From NCBI GenBank assembly GCA_964415295.1, contig CAYPYN010000008.1:62001-126000 (forward strand): a stretch of 64,000 nucleotides of DNA, read 5' to 3'. Shown here one piece after another: positions 36,034 to 45,481 of the stretch. Position 1 is the stretch's first letter. Each line of letters opens with the position of its first letter. The position numbers and the translations under genes are program-made. The notes beneath the pieces were generated by a model, which was not told the origin of the DNA, made no database searches, and worked only from the letters and a program-made list of their open reading frames with translations. This DNA is from SB21 sp964415295 (GTDB lineage: Bacteria > CLD3 > SB21).

Positions 36034-39000
36034 ATGAAAAAGTTTTTGATCATGATCTTTGGGATCGCATTATTTTCCAATTTGTATGCGCAGGAAGAGG
36101 CCAGGCTTCTTCGGTTTCCTGCTACCAACGGCAACCAGATCGTATTTTCTTATGCCGGTGATCTGTATTCGGTTGGCATGGACGGCGGCGTTGCCAGAAA
36201 ACTGACCAATCACGAGGGTTTTGAAATGTTTCCGCGCTTTTCGCCGGACGGAGAATCGCTGGCCTTCACCGGACAATACGACGGCAATACGGAAGTTTAT
36301 CTTATGCCGGCTTCCGGAGGAATTCCAAAGCGCCTCACATTCACGCCGACGCTCGGACGGGACGACGTTTCCGACCGCATGGGCCCCAATAATATCGTAA
36401 TGACCTGGAAAAACAAATCGCCCGAGATCGTTTTTCGCTCGCGCATGTATTCGTACAACGATTTTATCGGCCAGCTCTATTCTGTAAAGACGGATGGTTC
36501 GCCGGCGGCAGAGCTGCCTTTACCGCGCGGCGGATTCTGTACCTTCTCACCGGATGATAACAAAATGGCGTATAACCGGGTTTTCCGTGAATTCCGAACA
36601 TGGAAACGCTACCGCGGAGGCATGGCCGACGATATCTGGATATATGATTTTGATAGCAAGAAGACGGAGAACATCACCAATACCGACGCGCAGGAGATCA
36701 TTCCCATGTGGACGGGTAATAAGATCTATTTCCTCTCCGACCGCGATGCGACCAAACGTATGAACCTCTATTCCTACGATCTGAATACCAAAGAGACCAG
36801 GCAACACACGACATTTTCCGATTTCGACATTAAGTTTCCCTCGCTGGGGAAAGGCGCCATTGTTTTTGAGAACGGAGGGTTCATTTATCGTTTTGATCTG
36901 ACAACCGAAAAAGCGGTGAAGGTGCCAGTTCAGATCAAAGAAGATCTGACCAACGGTCGCGGAGGCCTGGTAAATGTTGGCAGGAACATTACCAATTACG
37001 AAATATCCCCGGATGGTAAACGGGCTCTGTTCGGTGCGCGCGGCGACGTTTTTACCGTTCCTGCCAAAAACGGAATCACGCGCAATCTGACTCAGACATC
37101 GGGCGTTCATGAGCGGGATTCCAAATGGTCACCGGACGGCAAATGGATCGCGTTTATTTCCGACCAGTCGGGAGAAAATGAAATATGGATCGTTCCTCAG
37201 GACGGCAGCGCCAAGCCGACCCAGATCACGAAGGGCGCGGATACATATTACTATTCCATCTATTGGTCGCCGGACAGCAAGAAGATTCTGTGGGGTGACA
37301 AGAAATTGCGTCTCCGATATGTGGACGTAGCGACGAAGACCATCACGGAAGTTGAAAAAGCGACGGCATGGGAGATCACACAATACGGATGGTCGCCTGA
37401 CAGTAAGTGGATTACCTATGGCAAGCCCGAAGAAGAAGGGATGAACAAGATCTACCTTTATTCGCTCGATCAGAAAAAGACGTTCGATGTGACCGACGGA
37501 TGGTACGATGCGAATAGTCCTGCTTTTTCCGCCGACGGGAAATACCTCCTTTTTGCTTCGAGCCGGGATTTCAATCCTATCTACAGCCATACGGAGTGGA
37601 ACCATGCGTATCAGGATATGGAACGCGTGTACCTGCTGACCCTGTCGAAAGACACCGAGTCGCCTTTCAAACTGAAGAACGATGAGGTCGAGATCAGGAA
37701 GGAAGAAGCCAAGACCGATGGCAAAGATGCAAAAAAAGACGAAGCGGCAAAACCGGAGAAGAAAGAATTAGCCGTTAAAGTCGATATCGACGGAATTAAA
37801 ACGCGGATCATCGGGCTGCCGGTAATGCCAGGGAATTATTTCAATCTCTCCTGCGTGGACGATAAAGCTTATTACAACCGCCGGGCGAGCAAAGACGAGA
37901 AATCCGTACTCCTCATGTACGACTTGAAAGAGCAGAAAGAGACGGAACTCGGTCAGATCGACGGTTATGAGATTTCGTCGGACAATAAAAAGATGCTCGT
38001 CGGACAGGCGGGTTCGCATGCGATCATCGACTTGCCCAAAGGCAAGATCGAAATGAAAGACAGGCTGAATACGTCCGGAATGGAAATGAAACTCGATCGT
38101 CAGGCCGAATGGACTCAGATATACAATGAATGCTGGCGCCAGATGCGCGATTTCCTTTATGATCCGGGTTTGCACGGTGTGGATTGGGAAGGCGTAAGGA
38201 AAAAATACGGCGCTCTTGTTTCCCATGTCAATCATCGCAACGATCTCACTTACATCATCGGCGAGATGATTGGGGAACTCAATATCGGGCATGCCTACGT
38301 GGGCGGAGGCGACCGGCCGGGAGTGAAACGTATTCCGCTCGGACTCTTGGGTGCGGAACTCCGGCGCGACGGGGCGAGCGGTTATTATCAAATCGCCGAA
38401 ATTCTAAAGGGCCAGAACTGGAATAAAAGAACACGTTCGCCCTTGACCGAAGTTGGCGTGAACGTGAGTGAGGGCGAATATCTGATCGCGGTGAATGGAC
38501 AGCCGACCAATCTGATGAATAATATCTACGAGGCCTTTATCAACGCGGCCGACAAACAAGTTATCCTCAAAGTCAATTCCAAGCCTTCCGAACAGGGTGC
38601 ACGCGAAGTTTCCATCACGCCGATCAACGATGCCGCCGATCTCTATTATATACGCTGGGTAGAATCCAATATCGAAAAGGTTGCCAAGGCCACGGACGGA
38701 AAGGTCGGCTATATTCACGTGCCGGATATGGGTACTGACGGGCTTAACGAGTTTGTTAAACATTTCTATCCCCAATTACGCAAGAAAGCTCTGATCATTG
38801 ATGTGCGCGGCAACGGCGGAGGCAATGTGTCCCCAATGTTGATCGAAAGACTGCGGCGTGAACTGATGATGATCGACAAAGCCCGCAATGCCGCGATCGT
38901 GCCGGATCCGAACGCAATGATTCTCGGCCCCATGGTCTGTTTGCTCAACGAATTCTCGGCCTCCGACGGCGATTTGTTCCCGTATCGTTTCAAAAAAATG

Positions 39001-39300
39001 AATCTGGGTAAATTGATCGGCAAGCGCAGCTGGGGTGGAGTGGTCGGCATTCGCGGATCGCTTCCGCTGGTGGACGGCGGTTACCTGAACCGGCCGGAAT
39101 TTGCGAGTTACGGCACCGACGGCAAAGAATGGATCATAGAAGGCCACGGCGTCGATCCGGATATTGTGGTGGACAACGATCCGGCCAAGGAATACGCCGG
39201 CACGGATGAACAGCTTAACAAGGCGATCGAGGTCATTCTGGACGAATTGAAGAAGAATCCGAAGGAATTGCCCAAAGCGCCGGACTATCCAAAGAAGTAG
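36034..39300 (+). CDS. Exported tricorn-like S41 peptidase
   Basis: 1088 residues with a signal peptide cleaved after LYAQ. Residues ~25-300 and ~300-560 form WD40/TolB-like propellers (FSPDGESLAFTG, WSPDGKWIAFIS, WSPDSKKILWG). A Lys/Glu-rich linker follows (~565-590), then the helical-PDZ and S41 core. The core shows a PDZ-like stretch (GEYLIAVNGQPTN), IIDVRGNGGGNVSP and LNEFSASDGDLFPY (residues 971-982) with the serine nucleophile. This is the tricorn architecture: the propellers gate peptides into the active site. It starts a run of three exported peptidase genes and probably degrades oligopeptides in the periplasm. Confidence 0.93.
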   Translation: MKKFLIMIFGIALFSNLYAQEEARLLRFPATNGNQIVFSYAGDLYSVGMDGGVARKLTNHEGFEMFPRFSPDGESLAFTGQYDGNTEVYLMPASGGIPKRLTFTPTLGRDDVSDRMGPNNIVMTWKNKSPEIVFRSRMYSYNDFIGQLYSVKTDGSPAAELPLPRGGFCTFSPDDNKMAYNRVFREFRTWKRYRGGMADDIWIYDFDSKKTENITNTDAQEIIPMWTGNKIYFLSDRDATKRMNLYSYDLNTKETRQHTTFSDFDIKFPSLGKGAIVFENGGFIYRFDLTTEKAVKVPVQIKEDLTNGRGGLVNVGRNITNYEISPDGKRALFGARGDVFTVPAKNGITRNLTQTSGVHERDSKWSPDGKWIAFISDQSGENEIWIVPQDGSAKPTQITKGADTYYYSIYWSPDSKKILWGDKKLRLRYVDVATKTITEVEKATAWEITQYGWSPDSKWITYGKPEEEGMNKIYLYSLDQKKTFDVTDGWYDANSPAFSADGKYLLFASSRDFNPIYSHTEWNHAYQDMERVYLLTLSKDTESPFKLKNDEVEIRKEEAKTDGKDAKKDEAAKPEKKELAVKVDIDGIKTRIIGLPVMPGNYFNLSCVDDKAYYNRRASKDEKSVLLMYDLKEQKETELGQIDGYEISSDNKKMLVGQAGSHAIIDLPKGKIEMKDRLNTSGMEMKLDRQAEWTQIYNECWRQMRDFLYDPGLHGVDWEGVRKKYGALVSHVNHRNDLTYIIGEMIGELNIGHAYVGGGDRPGVKRIPLGLLGAELRRDGASGYYQIAEILKGQNWNKRTRSPLTEVGVNVSEGEYLIAVNGQPTNLMNNIYEAFINAADKQVILKVNSKPSEQGAREVSITPINDAADLYYIRWVESNIEKVAKATDGKVGYIHVPDMGTDGLNEFVKHFYPQLRKKALIIDVRGNGGGNVSPMLIERLRRELMMIDKARNAAIVPDPNAMILGPMVCLLNEFSASDGDLFPYRFKKMNLGKLIGKRSWGGVVGIRGSLPLVDGGYLNRPEFASYGTDGKEWIIEGHGVDPDIVVDNDPAKEYAGTDEQLNKAIEVILDELKKNPKELPKAPDYPKK

Positions 39301-39351
39301 CAATTTATTTCGTTCTGTAATAACAGTTCCAATTTAAATGAGGAGAAGGTT

Positions 39352-41013
39352 ATGAAATATTTCATCTTTGTTTTACTGATAGCCGTGTGCGGTTGTCAAA
39401 AACCGAAGGAAAAACCGATGGAGGAGAAAAGCGAATTGCAGAAGAAGATCGATGCCTTTGCGAAGATTGAGATCAATGTGAACATGACCCATCTTTCGCC
39501 CAAAGAGAAAGAATTGGTCAAGACTTTGGTTCAGGCAGGGGAGCTGGCCGATGATATTTTCTGGAAGCAAACGTCGTACGACGCCATTTCGACATACGAA
39601 ATGCTGAAAGCCAAGACCGACAAAGCATCCAAAGAAGCGCTGGAATATGTAAAGATCAATTACGGTCCCTACGACCGTGAGGATCGCAAGCGGTTTGTAG
39701 GCGAAGGACCCATGGATCATCCGGACGGAGCGGCTTTTTATCCGGCAGACATGACCAAGAAGGAGTTTGAGGAATACATCAAAGCCAATCCTTCCGAGGA
39801 AAAGGATCTGACCAGCCTTTATACGGTAGTTGTACGCGACGGTAAAAAACTGAAGGCCATTCCGTACCACGAAGCCTACAAAGAAGAAGTCGAAGCGATG
39901 AGTAAGTTGCTTGAAAAGGCGTCGACACTGGCCGAAAACGAGTCATTGGCCAAATATTTAGCCGCCCGTGCCAAAGCCGTTGTGACCGACAATTACTATG
40001 AGTCGGACGTACTGTGGATGAAACTGAAAGACAATAACGTCGATGTCGTGATAGGCCCTATCGAGAATTACGAAGACAACATGTTCAACTACAAGGCCGC
40101 GTACGAAGCCGCGGTCATGATCAAAGATCCGGAAGGAACCAAAGAGCTTCAGATATTTCAGTCCCATCTCGATGCGCTCGAACAGAATCTGCCGCAAAAG
40201 AAAGAATATATTCGCCCCTCCGCAGGTAAAGCCAACGTGCTTGAAGTGGTCAATATCGCCTATTTCGGCGGCGATTTTCAGAAGGGCATCAAGACCATCG
40301 CGGCCTCTCTGCCGAATGATCCGCGTGTGCATGAAGAATACGGCGGAAAGAAACAGATGTACAAGAACATGATGGAAGCGAAATTCGAGAAGATCGTAAA
40401 GCCGATCGGCGAAAAGGTCCTTGCGGAAGAGTTCCGTAAGTACATCGATCCGCATTCATTCACCACATTTGTGACCATGCACGAGGTGTCGCATACGCTC
40501 GGACGCGGCTTTGTGTACGGCAATGAGAAGCTCGATGTCCGCAAAGCGCTGAAGGAATTGTATTCCGGCATAGAAGAGGCGAAAGCCGACGTTCTCGGAA
40601 TATACAACATGGACTATTTCAAGCGTCAAGGCATGTACGACGACGAAGCTATGAAGCGTCATTACGTGACGTATCTGGTCGGCTTATTCCGTTCGATCCG
40701 TTTTGGTGCGGAGGAAGCGCATGGTAAGGCTAATATCGCTCAAATGGTATTCCTTAAGGAGCAGGGTGCCGTGGCGCGTGATGCGAAAGGAAACTGGACG
40801 GTTAACTTCGACAAGTTCCAGTCCGCCGTTGCTGCGCTGGGCAAGGTTCTGCTCGAGATCGAAGCCGAAGGCAATTACGAAGGTGCGAAGAATTTTCTCG
40901 AGAAATACGGCAAGCTGACGGAAGATGTCAAGGCGGATCTGGCTAAAATGACGGATATTCCGAGGGATCTGAATACGACCTACGGCGTTATGAGGGATTT
41001 GCATAAATACTAG
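39352..41013 (+). CDS. M49-like (dipeptidyl-peptidase III family) metallopeptidase, lipoprotein
   Basis: 553 residues, with a signal peptide and a lipobox ending in Cys (CGC near residue 15), so probably anchored in the outer membrane. Zinc site: HEVSH (377-381) and the downstream EEAKAD (408-413), which corresponds to EECRAE of classical DPP III. Classical enzymes have the six-residue HExxGH; the five-residue HExxH form is known to me from the Caldithrix abyssi enzyme, which supports a related lineage. It should release dipeptides from the N-terminus of short peptides, following the tricorn-like enzyme 51 bp upstream. Confidence 0.85.
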   Translation: MKYFIFVLLIAVCGCQKPKEKPMEEKSELQKKIDAFAKIEINVNMTHLSPKEKELVKTLVQAGELADDIFWKQTSYDAISTYEMLKAKTDKASKEALEYVKINYGPYDREDRKRFVGEGPMDHPDGAAFYPADMTKKEFEEYIKANPSEEKDLTSLYTVVVRDGKKLKAIPYHEAYKEEVEAMSKLLEKASTLAENESLAKYLAARAKAVVTDNYYESDVLWMKLKDNNVDVVIGPIENYEDNMFNYKAAYEAAVMIKDPEGTKELQIFQSHLDALEQNLPQKKEYIRPSAGKANVLEVVNIAYFGGDFQKGIKTIAASLPNDPRVHEEYGGKKQMYKNMMEAKFEKIVKPIGEKVLAEEFRKYIDPHSFTTFVTMHEVSHTLGRGFVYGNEKLDVRKALKELYSGIEEAKADVLGIYNMDYFKRQGMYDDEAMKRHYVTYLVGLFRSIRFGAEEAHGKANIAQMVFLKEQGAVARDAKGNWTVNFDKFQSAVAALGKVLLEIEAEGNYEGAKNFLEKYGKLTEDVKADLAKMTDIPRDLNTTYGVMRDLHKY

Positions 41014-41077
41014 TCTCCAAAGATGAGTCAGTACACTTAACAAAAAATAAACAATGAACAAGTCGATGCCACACCCG

Positions 41078-41106
41078 TTGCTTTCATGAATAATTTTTTG
41101 TTATGT
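41078..41106 (+). promoter_or_regulatory. Candidate promoter of the S9 peptidase gene
   Basis: TTGCTT (41078-41083) and TTATGT (41101-41106), 17-bp spacer, 38 bp before the ATG at 41145. The match at -10 is weak; found by eye. Confidence 0.28.
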
Positions 41107-41144
41107 TCTTAGTGTTATTCATTTCTATAAACAAAGAGGCTATC

Positions 41145-43085
41145 ATGAAAAAAATATTAGTCACATGCCTGATTCTGTTACTGATACCTGTTGTAAGTTT
41201 TTCTCAGGAAAATGTAATCGTTCCCGGTGACAATCTGATCGTCGAAGGGATTCCGAAAATTCCGGCCTCCCTGGCCGATGAAGTGGGGAGATACAGCGAA
41301 TTCCGGTATGCTGGATTTTCCAGCTGGCACCCGGTTAAGCGGGAGATGCTGATCAGCACCAGGTTTGGCGACACTTATCAGGTTCACTTTGTCAGGTTTC
41401 CGGGAGGCGCCCGGACACAATTGACCTTTTTTAAAGAACGGGTCGGCGGAGCGTCTTTTCAGCCGGTAAAAGGCGATTACTTCGTTTTCAGCAAAGACAT
41501 CGGCGGCAATGAGAACTTTCAGAAATTCCGTTACGACTTTGCGACCGGCAAGTCCACACTGCTCACCGACGGTAAATCCCGCAATATAGGAGGTGTCTGG
41601 TCCAACAAAGGCGGTCTTTTTGCCTATCATTCAACACGCCGAACGGGGAAGGATGTGGATGTGTATGTGATCGATCCGAGTAACCCGGTCAGCGACAGGT
41701 TATTGGCACAAGTGGAAGGCGGCGGCTGGGGCGTTGTGGATTGGTCGCCGGACGACAGCAAGTTGCTGCTCGGCGAATACCTGTCCGTCAATGAAAGTTA
41801 TCTGTGGCTGTTGGATGCCAAAACCGGTGAGAAGACATTGATCACGCCCAAGGGTGATTCGCTCAAAGTAGCTTACGGCGACGCCAAATTCAGCAAGGAC
41901 GGAAAGGGTATATATTATACTTCGGATAAGAATTCCGAATTCCAGCGCCTCACGTACATGGATTTAGCGACGAAACAGGAAAAGGTCCTCTCCGGAGGGA
42001 TCAATTGGGATGTGGACGAATTTGCCTTATCGGCGGACCGGACAATGGTCGCATTCGTCACCAATGAGGACGGCATCAGTGTTTTGCATATGATGGATCT
42101 GAAGTCGGGGAAGGAAAGATCCCTGCCAAAACTACCCGTTGGCTTGATCTACGGTATTGCGTGGCACGATAACGGGAAAGAGATCGCGTTCAATTTTGCA
42201 TCCTCCAAAGCATCGTACGATCCGTATTCGGTCAATATTGAAACCGGGAAGATCGAGCGTTGGGTGACCAGCGAGACAGGAGGTTTAAATACGGAGAACT
42301 TTTCTGATGCCGCCCTGATCCACTGGAAGAGCTTTGATAATAAGACGATCAGCGGATTTTTGTATCGTCCGCCGACATCGTTTACGGGAAAAAGACCTGT
42401 GATCATTGATATTCATGGCGGTCCGGAAGGCCAGTCGCGACCGGATTTTCTGGGAAGAGATAATTATTATTTGAACGAGCTCGGTATCGCCATCATTTAT
42501 CCTAATGTAAGAGGGTCCACGGGCTACGGGAAAACGTTCATGAAACTGGACAACGGTTTTCTGCGCGAAGATTCTTACAAAGACATCAGTGCCTTGCTGG
42601 ACTGGATCAAAACGCAGCCCGACCTGGATGCCGACCGGATCATGGTTACCGGCGGAAGCTATGGCGGACACATGACGCTCGCCATTTCAACGCTTTACAG
42701 CGACCGCATACGATGCGCGATCGGGATTGTTGGTATGTCCAATTTGGTTACATTCCTTGAGAACACATCCGGCTACCGTCAGGATCTGCGGCGTGTGGAA
42801 TACGGCGACGAACGCGATCCGAAGATGAGAGAGTTCCTGCTGAAGATCGCGCCGATCAACAGCGCGGACAAGATCAAGAAACCTTTGTTCATCATCCAGG
42901 GCGCCAACGATCCGCGGGTGCCGGTGAGCGAAGCGGAACAGATGCTGGCGACGCTCAAGAAGATCGGAACGCCGGCCTGGTATCTGGTCGCGAAAGACGA
43001 GGGCCACGGTTTCGGCAAGAAAAGGAATCAGGACTTTCAGTTCTATTCGACGGTGCTATTTATCAAAGAGTTCTTATTGAAATGA
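41145..43085 (+). CDS. Exported S9 family (prolyl oligopeptidase-type) peptidase
   Basis: 646 residues from the ATG at 41145, which has GAGG at the right distance; an ATG at 41103 lacks one. Signal peptide to about FSQ. The N-terminal half is a propeller (WSPDDSKLLLGEY, TYMDLATKQEKVL); the C-terminal alpha/beta-hydrolase has IDIHGGPEGQSRPDF, GSTGYGKTF, the nucleophile GGSYGGHM (Ser505), the Asp region QGANDPRVPVSEAEQM and the His in DEGHGFGKKRN. It belongs to the acylaminoacyl peptidase/DPP IV part of family S9. It completes the exported peptidase trio and ends at a strong terminator. Confidence 0.94.
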   Translation: MKKILVTCLILLLIPVVSFSQENVIVPGDNLIVEGIPKIPASLADEVGRYSEFRYAGFSSWHPVKREMLISTRFGDTYQVHFVRFPGGARTQLTFFKERVGGASFQPVKGDYFVFSKDIGGNENFQKFRYDFATGKSTLLTDGKSRNIGGVWSNKGGLFAYHSTRRTGKDVDVYVIDPSNPVSDRLLAQVEGGGWGVVDWSPDDSKLLLGEYLSVNESYLWLLDAKTGEKTLITPKGDSLKVAYGDAKFSKDGKGIYYTSDKNSEFQRLTYMDLATKQEKVLSGGINWDVDEFALSADRTMVAFVTNEDGISVLHMMDLKSGKERSLPKLPVGLIYGIAWHDNGKEIAFNFASSKASYDPYSVNIETGKIERWVTSETGGLNTENFSDAALIHWKSFDNKTISGFLYRPPTSFTGKRPVIIDIHGGPEGQSRPDFLGRDNYYLNELGIAIIYPNVRGSTGYGKTFMKLDNGFLREDSYKDISALLDWIKTQPDLDADRIMVTGGSYGGHMTLAISTLYSDRIRCAIGIVGMSNLVTFLENTSGYRQDLRRVEYGDERDPKMREFLLKIAPINSADKIKKPLFIIQGANDPRVPVSEAEQMLATLKKIGTPAWYLVAKDEGHGFGKKRNQDFQFYSTVLFIKEFLLK

Positions 43086-43110
43086 AATTGCTGCATTAAT
43101 AAGTACTGCA

Positions 43111-43145
43111 AAGACCCGGCTCAAAAGGCCGGGTCTTTCTTTTTA
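43111..43145 (+). terminator. Rho-independent terminator after the S9 peptidase gene
   Basis: The 10-bp stem AAGACCCGGC (43111-43120) and GCCGGGTCTT (43128-43137) encloses a 7-nt loop. TCTTTTT follows. It lies 26 bp after the stop codon and closes the peptidase group. Confidence 0.88.
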
Positions 43146-43257
43146 CGCGCTGTTCACCGATCTCACGCCTTCATTCACCGAATATCCGGCAACTTTATGA
43201 TGTGAACCGTTTATCTTGATACAGATTTATGGAACAATTCAAAGGAGGTTTACCTAT

Positions 43258-43623
43258 ATGAACACGTTTTCCTCTCATCAGGTCCGATCGCACCTTATAT
43301 TCGGTGCGCTCTTTATTGTCCTCGGCATTGCATTATTCATGGACCGGTTTGATATGATCAATGTTGGTCCGGTCTGGCGATATTGGCCGTTCCTTTTGGT
43401 CCTTTTCGGAATTAACAAGATGTACCCTTTTTCGCATCCAAGAAGGATATTGAAGGGCATTTGGCTTGTATTCCTCGGATTATGGTTATATGTTTCCATC
43501 GAACACGTGTGGGGGCTGGAATTCCGTGATACCTGGCCGATGCTGATCATAGCCTGGGGTATAGGCCTGGTCGCAAAGAGTTTTTTCAAAGACAATGGGA
43601 AACCTAGTATTGAGGAGCAATAA
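43258..43623 (+). CDS. Small membrane protein, LiaI/LiaF N-terminal-like (DUF5668 type)
   Basis: 121 residues from the ATG at 43258, which follows a near-perfect AAAGGAGG. About four short membrane helices carry the pattern GALFIVLGIALFMD ... VWRYWPFLLVLFGINKM, repeated in KGIWLVFLGLWLY ... DTWPMLIIAWGIGLV. This W-P-hydrophobic pattern marks the N-terminal membrane part of LiaF-like cell-envelope stress proteins. It ends 2 bp before the next, full-length LiaF-like gene, so the two are coupled and probably interact in the membrane. Confidence 0.78.
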   Translation: MNTFSSHQVRSHLIFGALFIVLGIALFMDRFDMINVGPVWRYWPFLLVLFGINKMYPFSHPRRILKGIWLVFLGLWLYVSIEHVWGLEFRDTWPMLIIAWGIGLVAKSFFKDNGKPSIEEQ

Positions 43624-43624
43624 A

Positions 43625-44332
43625 ATGGAGAATCAAAATTTTCGTTTTTCACCGCAGCTGTTCATAGGCGCCCTTATCATGGTCATGGGTTTCATTTTTC
43701 TGTTCGATAATCTGAACCTGATCGACGCCCGTTTTATCATCCGTTTGTGGCCGGCTCTCTTTATTATATTTGGTATTATGAAGATCGTACAGTCCCGGCA
43801 GGTGCCGAGCCTGTTTGTCGGCGGTGTATTCATTTTTATCGGGACCATGATGGTGCTGAGCCGCCTGGGTGTGATGTATTTCAGCTGGCACCAATGGTGG
43901 CCGGTTTTCCTGATACTCATCGGTGTGAGTTTTCTGGTCAAGGCATGGACCCGGCATCAGCAAGGTGCATTTATGGGCGCCAGCAGAGACCTGAACAGCG
44001 CCGAATCCACGGTGAATATCGTTACGGTTGTTGGCGGCAATCATATTAAGAACATCTCGCAGGATTTCCGCGGCGGAGAGGTCACCGCCGTCATGGGCGG
44101 AGTTGAAATGGATCTTCGCCAGGCCAATCTTACCGGGGAAGCGGTACTGAACGTATTTGCTTTCTGGGGCGGCATCGATATCAAAGTGCCGACCGATTGG
44201 AACGTTGTGCTTAACGGTATCCCCATCCTGGGTGGTATCGATGATAAAACGATGCAGCCTGTCGCGGCGCAGGACAAACGCCTGGTCATCAAAGGCTACG
44301 CCATTATGGGAGGCGTAGAGATCAAGAACTGA
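43625..44332 (+). CDS. LiaF-like cell-envelope stress protein
   Basis: 235 residues from the ATG at 43625 (GAGGAG upstream). Residues ~8-110 have four membrane helices of the same type as the preceding protein (GALIMVMGFIFLFDN, RLWPALFIIFGIMK). Residues ~120-235 form the right-handed beta-helix-like LiaF C-terminal domain, with repeated GG turns (VVGGNHIKN, VMGGVEMDL, FWGGIDIKVP, ILGGIDDK, IMGGVEIKN). In Firmicutes LiaF restrains a stress-sensing kinase. Here a LytS-type kinase and LytTR regulator follow within 82 bp, so an analogous signalling unit is inferred. Confidence 0.85.
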   Translation: MENQNFRFSPQLFIGALIMVMGFIFLFDNLNLIDARFIIRLWPALFIIFGIMKIVQSRQVPSLFVGGVFIFIGTMMVLSRLGVMYFSWHQWWPVFLILIGVSFLVKAWTRHQQGAFMGASRDLNSAESTVNIVTVVGGNHIKNISQDFRGGEVTAVMGGVEMDLRQANLTGEAVLNVFAFWGGIDIKVPTDWNVVLNGIPILGGIDDKTMQPVAAQDKRLVIKGYAIMGGVEIKN

Positions 44333-44413
44333 GAAGAATAGCCAACAACAAAGACGCTGAATGGCCTGTGGATATAACTTTGCTTTCCGGCGCTTCAGTG
44401 GAATAAGAATATC

Positions 44414-45481
44414 ATGCACCCACTCCTTGCCAATAGAAAAAAACTCGGGCTGTATCTGATCGTCTGGCTCATTCCGGGACTACTCATATCAGCCCTTGCG
44501 GTTTCGTCAGAAAATGCGGATTGGGTTTTCGCTTTGACTTTCTCTCTTCCTTCCGTCATTATCTTTTCGTTCATTGGATTGTCGGCCTATTATCTCTGCC
44601 GCGCTTTCCCGCTTCAGCAGGGGAGAACGATCCATTTGGTCCTTGTTTTTCTTTTGGCCTCGGTTGTGTCCAGCGCATTATGGGTTTTGTTCGGGAGGGG
44701 TTGGAATTTATTGCTGGCTCAATTTATGAATGCAGCGCCCGAAGAGCTCAGCGTCCGATTTTCCGTGATTCTCTTTGGCATCGGTACGGTACTGTATGCG
44801 GCATCCGCGTCGGTTCATTATCTGATGATCGAATTTGAAAAGAGCGTTCTGTCCGAACGGCGTGAATTCAATCTGAGACTGCTCGCACAGGAGGCGGAAC
44901 TCAAGACGCTGCGCACGCAGATCGATCCGCACTTTTTGTTCAATAGTCTCAATTCCGTCAGCGCCCTCACGGTTGCCGATCCCGGCGGCGCCAGGGAAAT
45001 GACCATTCTTCTGGCCGATTTTTTCAGAAAAAGTCTGAGTTTGGGTTCGAAGCAGAAAATCACTCTGGGCGAAGAGACGGAGTTGAGTTCCAATTTTCTT
45101 TCGATTGAAAAGATCCGGTTTGGAGAACGTCTGCAGGTGTCTTTTGATACCGATCCCGCGGCCGCCGGTTGTCTTGTGCCTCCTCTGATCTTGCAGCCGC
45201 TGATCGAGAATGCGATCAAACATGGGATCGGAAACCTGATAGAGGGCGGAACCATCGTTATTCAAACGAAGCGGCTGGGCAGCCGGATCAGAATTTCTGT
45301 AGAGAACCCGGTTGACCCGGAAGGCGATGTCAAAAAGGGGGCCAATGTGGGACTCGAAAACACGAAAAAGAGGCTTCAAACGCTTTATGCCGAAGAAGCC
45401 CGCGTTGACATCATAAGAGCGGACCATCGATTCAAAGTGGAGATATTTATTCCGGCGGAGGAAGCGCATGAGAACGGATAA
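44414..45481 (+). CDS. LytS/YehU-type sensor histidine kinase
   Basis: 355 residues. Four membrane helices lie within about residues 10-140, followed by a linker helix and the His_kinase (PF06580-type) core: RTQIDPHFLFNSLNS with the phospho-acceptor His, then a HATPase with PPLILQPLIENAIKHG and GANVGLENTKKRLQ. No separate extracellular sensor domain is seen, so sensing is likely within the membrane or through the LiaF-like partners upstream. It overlaps its response regulator by 14 bp, implying translational coupling. Confidence 0.92.
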   Translation: MHPLLANRKKLGLYLIVWLIPGLLISALAVSSENADWVFALTFSLPSVIIFSFIGLSAYYLCRAFPLQQGRTIHLVLVFLLASVVSSALWVLFGRGWNLLLAQFMNAAPEELSVRFSVILFGIGTVLYAASASVHYLMIEFEKSVLSERREFNLRLLAQEAELKTLRTQIDPHFLFNSLNSVSALTVADPGGAREMTILLADFFRKSLSLGSKQKITLGEETELSSNFLSIEKIRFGERLQVSFDTDPAAAGCLVPPLILQPLIENAIKHGIGNLIEGGTIVIQTKRLGSRIRISVENPVDPEGDVKKGANVGLENTKKRLQTLYAEEARVDIIRADHRFKVEIFIPAEEAHENG

